The notes below the pieces were generated by a model. It had not been told where the DNA came from and made no database searches. It was given only the letters and a program-made list of their open reading frames with translations. The position numbers and the translations under genes were made by a program. DNA of 64,000 nt from Zhengitettix transpicula. Taxonomy: Eukaryota > Arthropoda > Insecta > Orthoptera > Tetrigidae. Location of the stretch: assembly GCA_037074705.1 (NCBI GenBank), contig CM073590.1:236952101-237016100 (forward strand), read 5' to 3'. This document shows positions 58,036 to 64,000 of this stretch, one piece after another; position 1 is the stretch's first letter; each line of letters starts with the position of its first letter.

Positions 58036-58745
58036 TCTATATAATAAAAAAGAATGTATATTTGTATGTATGTATGTATGTATCTATGTATGTATGTATT
58101 TACGTTGTTCTTTATACAAATTTTATCGCGTGGACAGAATTCAACAAAAATTGGTATATATATTCTGCCAAAATCGAGAACCGGTACTGTAAGGGTGAGA
58201 AACCCCTAGAATAAACGTGGAAATAATTATAATTGAAATAAGTTACGAATTAGTGTTAAATTACTGCGCGAGACGATGACGTCATAAGTTTTCAAGACAT
58301 TGACGCATCCTAAATATAGTTCTGTATTTCGTAATGAAATAAAGCAGAATTATTTTGATTGAATAAAAAGTAAAATTTTTTCCAGTATTACTCCATCGAA
58401 TAGTAATAAAAAACAATACGAAACACTTTACCATCCTTGCGCAAAGTTAATTTGGAATAGTTAATTATCCTGCTATCTTTGATAAAGCCAATATGGCGCC
58501 TTATAATACATTCAAATGTGTGTCGGTCGAGATTTATAAAATTTCATAATATAACGTACTATTGTATCCTGTATAATATTTCAGAAGATAATAAGATTTG
58601 TCTAAGGTACGACTGCTAAATTATATGTTTGTGACTATAAAAATGACGTACGGAACTCCGAAAGTTTTTATGGTCGTTATTCAATTAATGCACTATTTAT
58701 TTATAAACATTAAAATTGAAAATTACCTAAAATACGTAACGTCTC
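58036..58745 (+). mobile_element. Short non-autonomous Helitron-like element, copy A4, diverged
   Basis: TC follows A at 58036 (TCTATATAATAAAAAAGAAT), with a TATG tract, ACAAATTTTATCGCGTGGAC, GGGTGAGAAACCCCTAG, ATTACTGCGCGAGACG and CCAATATGGCGCC shared with A1. The 3' half is diverged and no GCCGGGC hairpin or CTAG end was found, so the right border is approximate. Confidence 0.6.
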
Positions 58746-60899
58746 TTCCCCTTGTTTATAACCTTTACAATATTATAATTATATTAACGAAATTTTAAAA
58801 TGTGAGGTAAATTGTAATAAAATATTTTCCGGAAAAAAATTTAGACATCATCCATCAACTTCCACGGCCGAACCAATTTGGTTACATTTATTCCGTTGAA
58901 TGTTTTATTATGACTTTTTAATAGTATACAACTGGAAAGGCCCCAAACAAATCTTAATGACTTTTAGTTAATTGTAAATTTTAATTTTATAAATTTCCAT
59001 TAATTATAAAACGAAAGCATAGTATGACAATACGTTTTATGATCACTTCGGATTTTAGCGACGGCAAAAATGGAATCAATTGACGAAATATTTAAAAATA
59101 TAAGTTCAATAGAAGAAATTTTATCCTTTTTAGAATTTTTTTAAAAAAATCCCGGAATATATTTTGGTAAATTACGCGTTAAAAGCCTAATTATTCAAAC
59201 CTACTGACGTAATACCGAACACCAACATATTTGAATTAAAAACCACGACATCTATGGCTGAGTAACGCAGTTATATGTTATAAATTCCTTTACTTTATAA
59301 CTTTTCAACATGACCGTGAATCACGTCGTTTTATTCCTTATTCTGGTGATAATTAATTAATTAATTAAAAATTTCGTTAAATTTTGAGTATAAAATTATT
59401 TTTTCGATATTAATTTTGTATATTAAACAACATTAAAGAAAATATTATTCCACATTTTTTAAAGTAAAATTTAAAAACTTAAAATAAAATAATATAAATT
59501 TACAATGAAAATCTGTATAAATAATAAAACATATTGGCTGTTTAGTTCATTTATAGGTAAACATTAAATGGACAAATATGGACCTTTCGGAAAAAATAGT
59601 AAAATCATATAAATAAAGAACAGAATTTTCTGACGTGAAACCAGAAGGAATGCTTTTATAATTCTAGCTATCACAGAATTTTCTTTTAGTGTTACTTGAT
59701 GGTTAATTAAATATTATGAAATATTGTGAATAAAAGAAGATGTTTCCCATATCATTTTCCACTACATCGGCGGCCAATGAAACAATCATATGAGAGTTTT
59801 TGCGGTGTTGCCATTTAGTGAACCGTGAAGAATCCGCAAGCCCATCCAGGTATAAAAAGAATCCTGAAAGGTCTACTATAATTGTGTTTGAAATTATTTT
59901 CTGTGAATTGTATTATTTAGTTTGTTGCCATGTTTCATCCTGCCCTGTTCCACCGAAATTCCTGTCCGCGTCATAGAGTAACTTTTTTTCTACCTCATAG
60001 TGATCTTTTATTTTCGATCTTCTGTTTTAATATTAAAATTTATGTTTTTATACCGCTTTACAATTTATCTTCAAACACAATATATATATATATATATATA
60101 TATATTGTAATAATTAAAAAAAATATTACATTTAAAAAAATTATTAATATCTTATGAACACGTTGTAGTCTTCAAAATATAAAAACCACTGAATATTTAA
60201 TTTAAAATGAAATTTGCCCACGTTGTGGAACCAATAACTTAATAATCTACAAGATGGGCTTTAATTAAAAAATTATTAATTATTTTTAAACAAATTTATT
60301 CTTCAAGGATATAAATTTCATATTTTTGAAACAAATCTAATTACTCTTTTTCTCAGGGTCTTTACTGGGTTTGATAGTAAGAAACAAATCAAGATTACTA
60401 TTAAAGAATTTACAAATTAAACAATTTGAAACTCACTGAATATAGAATGACAATAAGCGAAATCTGACTATTACCTTTAATTTACTGTTTACAAAACATT
60501 CATTATTTTAGTTCGTACTTACGGCTGTCCTTTTTGAACCAGACTCAATTATTTAAAATCTTGGGAACACGCTTCACTAAAAGACCAGTATGTGCATAAA
60601 ATTGCACATTCATTTTCACCAACACACACACATTAATCCTTTCCCAGCTTCAGACTCCAGACTCCACTCCTATGGTCCACCGCTGTTTTCCCGCAGCTAT
60701 CAGTCAATCAGTCACCATTTCCGCAGACACCCAAGATGTACATCCAACAAAATAGCAGAGTTATTTTATCTGGTGCAGAATTCTCCAAACTATAGAGTCG
60801 CCCAATAATGTTTCTTTCTAAATCTGACTATGCAGATAGACTCTTTACCATGCTTTATAACTTTTCTCTTCCTATCGTCCTCTCTCATTGACGATTACT
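58746..60899. other. AT-rich DNA with a dispersed repeat and (TA)n
   Basis: No gene supported. 59885-60060 is repeated at 62578-62725. (AT)n lies at 60080-60106. Confidence 0.5.
59885..60060 (+). repeat. Dispersed repeat R1, copy 1
   Basis: GTTTGAAATTATTTTCTGTG, CATCCTGCCCTGTTC, CCGCGTCATAGAGTAA and CCTCATAGTGATCTT recur in the same order at 62578-62725. No ends or coding capacity recognised. Confidence 0.75.
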
Positions 60900-61618
60900 A
60901 TCCAACTAACTCTCCATCCACATCCTTCTCACTTGAGATCGGAAACACAACTAACTCTCCATCCACATCCTTCTCCCTTCAGATCGGACACACAACTAAC
61001 TCTCCATCCACATTCTTCTCCCTTGAGATCGGACACACAACTAACTCTCCATCAACATCCTTCTCCCTTGAGATCGGACAAACAACTAACTCTCCATCCA
61101 CATCCTTCTCCCTTGAGATCGGACACACAACTAACTCTCCATCCACATCCTTCTCCCTAGAGATCGGACACACAACTAACTCTCCATCCATATCCTTCTC
61201 CCTTGAGATCAGACACAGAACTACTTCCATTCACGTCCTTCTCCCTTGAGATCGGACACACAACTAACTCTCCATCCACATCCTTCTCGCTAGAGATCGG
61301 ACACACAACTAACTCTCCATCCACATCCTTCTCCCTTGAGATCGGACACAGAACTACTTCCATTCACGTCCTTCTCCCTAGAGATCGGACACACAACTAA
61401 CTCTCCATCCACATCCTTCTCGCTAGAGATCGGACACACAACTAACTCTCCATCCACATCCTTCTCCCTTGAGATCGGACACAGAACTACTTCCATTCAC
61501 GTCCTTCTCCCTAGAGATCGGACACACAACTAACTCTCCATCCACATCCTTCTCCCTTGAGATCGGACACAGAACTACTTCCATCCACGTCCTTCTCCCT
61601 TGAGATCGGACACAACTG
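60900..61618. repeat. 45-bp minisatellite with 133-bp higher-order unit
   Basis: About 16 units built on CTCTCCATCCACATCCTTCT, CCCTTGAGATCGGACACA and CAACTAA. The first ~7 units have a regular 45-bp period. From about 61221 a variant 43-bp unit (GAACTACTTCCATTCACGTC) appears every third unit, at 61221, 61354 and 61487, giving a 133-bp higher-order period, and once more at 61575 after 88 bp. Because 45 is a multiple of three, frames on both strands stay open (up to 139 codons, 15-residue repeat SPSTSFSLEIGHTTN), but the 43-bp units break the frame, so coding is unlikely. Confidence 0.95.
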
Positions 61619-61744
61619 AACTATTTGCTTCTCATCCCTCGCCAGAAAAACGCTAACACTTGGCGTTCCCACGCTCGGTTCTCACGCTCGCCATTCCCAA
61701 GTTCTTGATCCGTTCTCTCATATCAGTGCCGCTGTCAATCACAT

Positions 61745-61960
61745 ATTATAAACCAAACAATCCATGGTCTGTCTAACTTAATATCAGTAAGAGCCCGCAG
61801 CCGCTGTCGTTCTTTGATATCAGTACATGTAAACAAAACATTGTAGTTTTAAACAATTCGTGGTCTCCCTAATTTAGCATCAATAAGAGCCCGCTGTCAC
61901 TCCGTCCTTTGAGATAAACGCCGATAAACAAAACATTGTAATTTAAATAATAAATAGCCT
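61745..61960. repeat. Two-copy tandem repeat, period ~100 bp
   Basis: AACAAT(C/T)C(A/G)TGGTCT, AGTAAGAGCCCGC (or AATAAGAGCCCGC) and AAACAAAACATTGTA recur about 100 bp apart. A third partial unit precedes them (TATCAGTGCCGCTGTCAATC). Confidence 0.75.
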
Positions 61961-62577
61961 TCTTAATTAGTATTACAATATATATATATAGGGATTCATG
62001 TCTTCAAAACTATATATATATGTATATTCCCATATTTGGTCCATCAGCTTTGAAATTTGGCTAATTATAAACATATATTATTTATTGAGATAATAGAAAT
62101 CTGTTCATCAGTTTATTAATATCCTCGTAAGTGAAGGATTAAAGAAGTATTCGAGTAACGGAATGGCTATTGTTTTGGCTAGTTGGTATGGATAAGGTGA
62201 GGAATTCCATAAGTTTACACATGGGTAAAAGAACGTGTTAATCTAGCAGAAGACTGAGCGCCTTTGTGTCGTGTGTTGGCATCGCACGTGAGCCCAGCCT
62301 CGTAGAGGTTTACGTCCAAAGAAGTTGGTCGATGTCGGAGGAATTACGTCGGTTCTTGTTACAGGAAATGAACGCGTGTGTAACTTAGGATCACGCAACG
62401 TTGCCGAGGTGATTTACTCTCCCCCCCAGAATACGCAGCGATCGTTAGAAAGTCAGCGACACTTTGTACCATGGACGTCACCAGTCCAATTTCTCAATTT
62501 CAATCTGTACAGTACATGGAGGATAAAAATTCTACGATCTTCTTCAATATCATACTATAGCACCCTCAGTTCCTATG
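61961..62577. other. Spacer with short (TA)n runs
   Basis: The 93-codon ORF at 62325-62606 has no recognised domain. TATATATATA runs lie near 61978 and 62013. Confidence 0.4.
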
Positions 62578-62725
62578 CGTTTGAAATTATTTTCTGTGAA
62601 CAGTAATACTTATTTTACCACGTTCTATCCTGCCCTGTTCTACCGTCCGCGTCATAGAGTAATTTTCTTTATTCCTCATAGTGATCTTGTATTTTTATTT
62701 CTGGTCTTGTTTTTATACTGAATTT
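62578..62725 (+). repeat. Dispersed repeat R1, copy 2
   Basis: Matches 59885-60060 with indels; a ~10 bp segment (AAATTCCTGT) present in copy 1 is missing here. Confidence 0.75.
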
Positions 62726-64000
62726 TTTTTATCCTACCCTGTTACATTTTATATTCTACCACAGCATGTATTTACAGGGACTAGTGTCTTCAAAATTGTA
62801 TAAATAAATTTTATTATTTATTTCGCCTTCTTGAACAGTCTTAAAATAAACACTACAGAGCTCAATAATTTTTTTTTATTCTGATAACTCCATTTTTTTT
62901 TATTATGTACATTTTTATCAGGTACAATATAAGTTATATATACAAGAATATATCTATATAATTTTTAGTTAAACATGTTGGTAGGCCTGATGGCTTGAGT
63001 TTCTTCAGTCTTCTAGGTTCTTCGTCTTCTGTACAAGTTTTGGCATGGTTTAGAATTTTCCCTTTTCAATGTTTGAATGCACAGATCAATAAATTTAGAA
63101 TCTCTATCTCTGTTTACATCCATCATTAGATCGTCAATCTAACATAATTTGTTCCTAACCATTTAACTTCCATTTTACTTGATCAAAAATTCCGTCCATC
63201 CCACCTTTCTCAAAAGTTTAGGTGATGAAATATTTTTTTTAGCTTTAATTCTATGACCACCAGAACCTTAAAAAGAATTAAAAAAATTACATATATCATT
63301 TTGTTAAACATTTTAAGTTTTCTATACTACTAAGGTTTATCAGTTCAAAACCATTTATCTTTTTTAACACCGTTTTTGGCGCCATACTTCAAAATTATTT
63401 CAAGTTTTATTATTCAATTAAAATTTATTTTTGATAAACATTTAATATTCCTCTCTTTCTGGCCAATTCATGTCTATTATTTTACTTACTTTCCTGTTTT
63501 TTTTATCGACGACAATTATTTGAATTAATTATAGGGATATGGCCGCCAAATAAATTGTTCAATTCTACTACTTTATTCATTAAGGAATGTTATTTGAATA
63601 AAAACTTAATTGAACAATTATAAAAGGAAACTTTTGCTCATTCTTAGAACAAGAGACGTGACAAATACAATTTTACCATCTCAGGGTGGTATACGTGTCT
63701 TTGGCACGTAGCAAAGGATGAGATGTACCGGTGAAGTCGTCAAGTCCTGCTGACCGCGAGGGTGTAATTATCCTGGTCCTTTCTTCTTCTTCTTTTTTTT
63801 CTCTGGATCATTCACACAACCTCTCACCACACTCTCCTTGCATCTAATCTTCCTTTTCTACCCTTCCGTTTTTCGTTTATCTGCCTCACTTTCCCATTGA
63901 TTGGTTGTCTCAACCGTGTCATTGATCCACCCCTTCTTCCCTCGCTTTTCCAGTATTATTCTCCGGAGGAGGAGGAGGAGGAGCTATGAACAAAACAGCA
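62726..64000. other. AT-rich end of window
   Basis: No gene seen. TTCTTCTTCTTC-type runs lie near 63780 and (GGA)6 or so at 63965-63982. Confidence 0.5.
63965..63982. repeat. (GGA)n microsatellite
   Basis: Six consecutive GGA/GAG triplets. Confidence 0.9.

Noticed and set aside
60830..61533. 139-residue Ser/Thr repeat protein and antisense repeat ORFs
   Set aside because: The 45-bp period keeps several frames open on both strands by arithmetic, and 43-bp units shift the frame.
60900..61618. CRISPR-like array
   Set aside because: Repeats are directly adjacent with no unique spacers, and the context is eukaryotic.
1..64000. tRNA, rRNA or snRNA genes
   Set aside because: I looked for cloverleaf-like GTTCRA boxes and rRNA core motifs and found none convincing; a tRNAscan-SE and Rfam search would settle it.

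Overview
The window looks like intergenic or heterochromatic DNA from an arthropod nuclear genome, most likely an insect. It is AT-rich and has no convincing intact protein-coding gene, rRNA or tRNA. It is dense in transposon relics, microsatellites and dispersed repeats. The arthropod call rests on Helitron-like elements with TC...CTAG ends and a TATG/TTTG microsatellite near the 5' end, a mariner transposase relic, non-LTR (LINE) relics, a Penelope-type GIY-YIG relic, and a decayed member of a hypothetical protein family I recall as multicopy in arthropods. Species cannot be determined from this.

Layout. (1) 0.4-13.7 kb is dominated by Helitron-like DNA. A short member lies at 417-1187. Two large arms built of ~280-310 bp modules follow: a minus-strand arm (1367-5453) and a plus-strand arm (6834-13736), head to head around a 1.4 kb AT-rich spacer. 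Both arms stop exactly at Helitron-type termini and their flanks are unrelated. (2) From 14.2 to 56.6 kb, about 19 copies or fragments of a ~520-550 bp GC-richer retroposon are scattered in both orientations. Several have an A-tail and 10-14 bp target-site duplications. I do not recognise the family; it is called SINE-C here. (3) Between these lie relics: a LINE ORF2 C-terminus (16.3-16.8 kb), a degenerate Helitron piece (18.7-19.3 kb), an arthropod hypothetical-gene pseudogene (22.8-23.4 kb), a 210-bp inverted repeat next to degenerate Helitron DNA (27.5-28.4 kb), a Penelope GIY-YIG relic (32.0 kb), further short Helitrons (36.9, 45.7, 58.0 kb), a possible solo LTR (42.7 kb), a mariner relic (43.1 kb) and a LINE RNase H/zinc-knuckle relic (54.7-55.4 kb). 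(4) 60.9-61.6 kb is a 45-bp minisatellite with higher-order structure, followed by smaller dispersed and tandem repeats.

Nothing here forms a pathway or operon. The two most interesting signals are: (a) paired base changes between SINE-C copies that preserve short hairpins, suggesting the family encodes a structured RNA; and (b) evidence that two adjacent Helitrons fused and moved as one composite unit, with internal module amplification. Coordinates of diverged repeats are good to roughly 5-20 bp, and all class assignments were made by eye.
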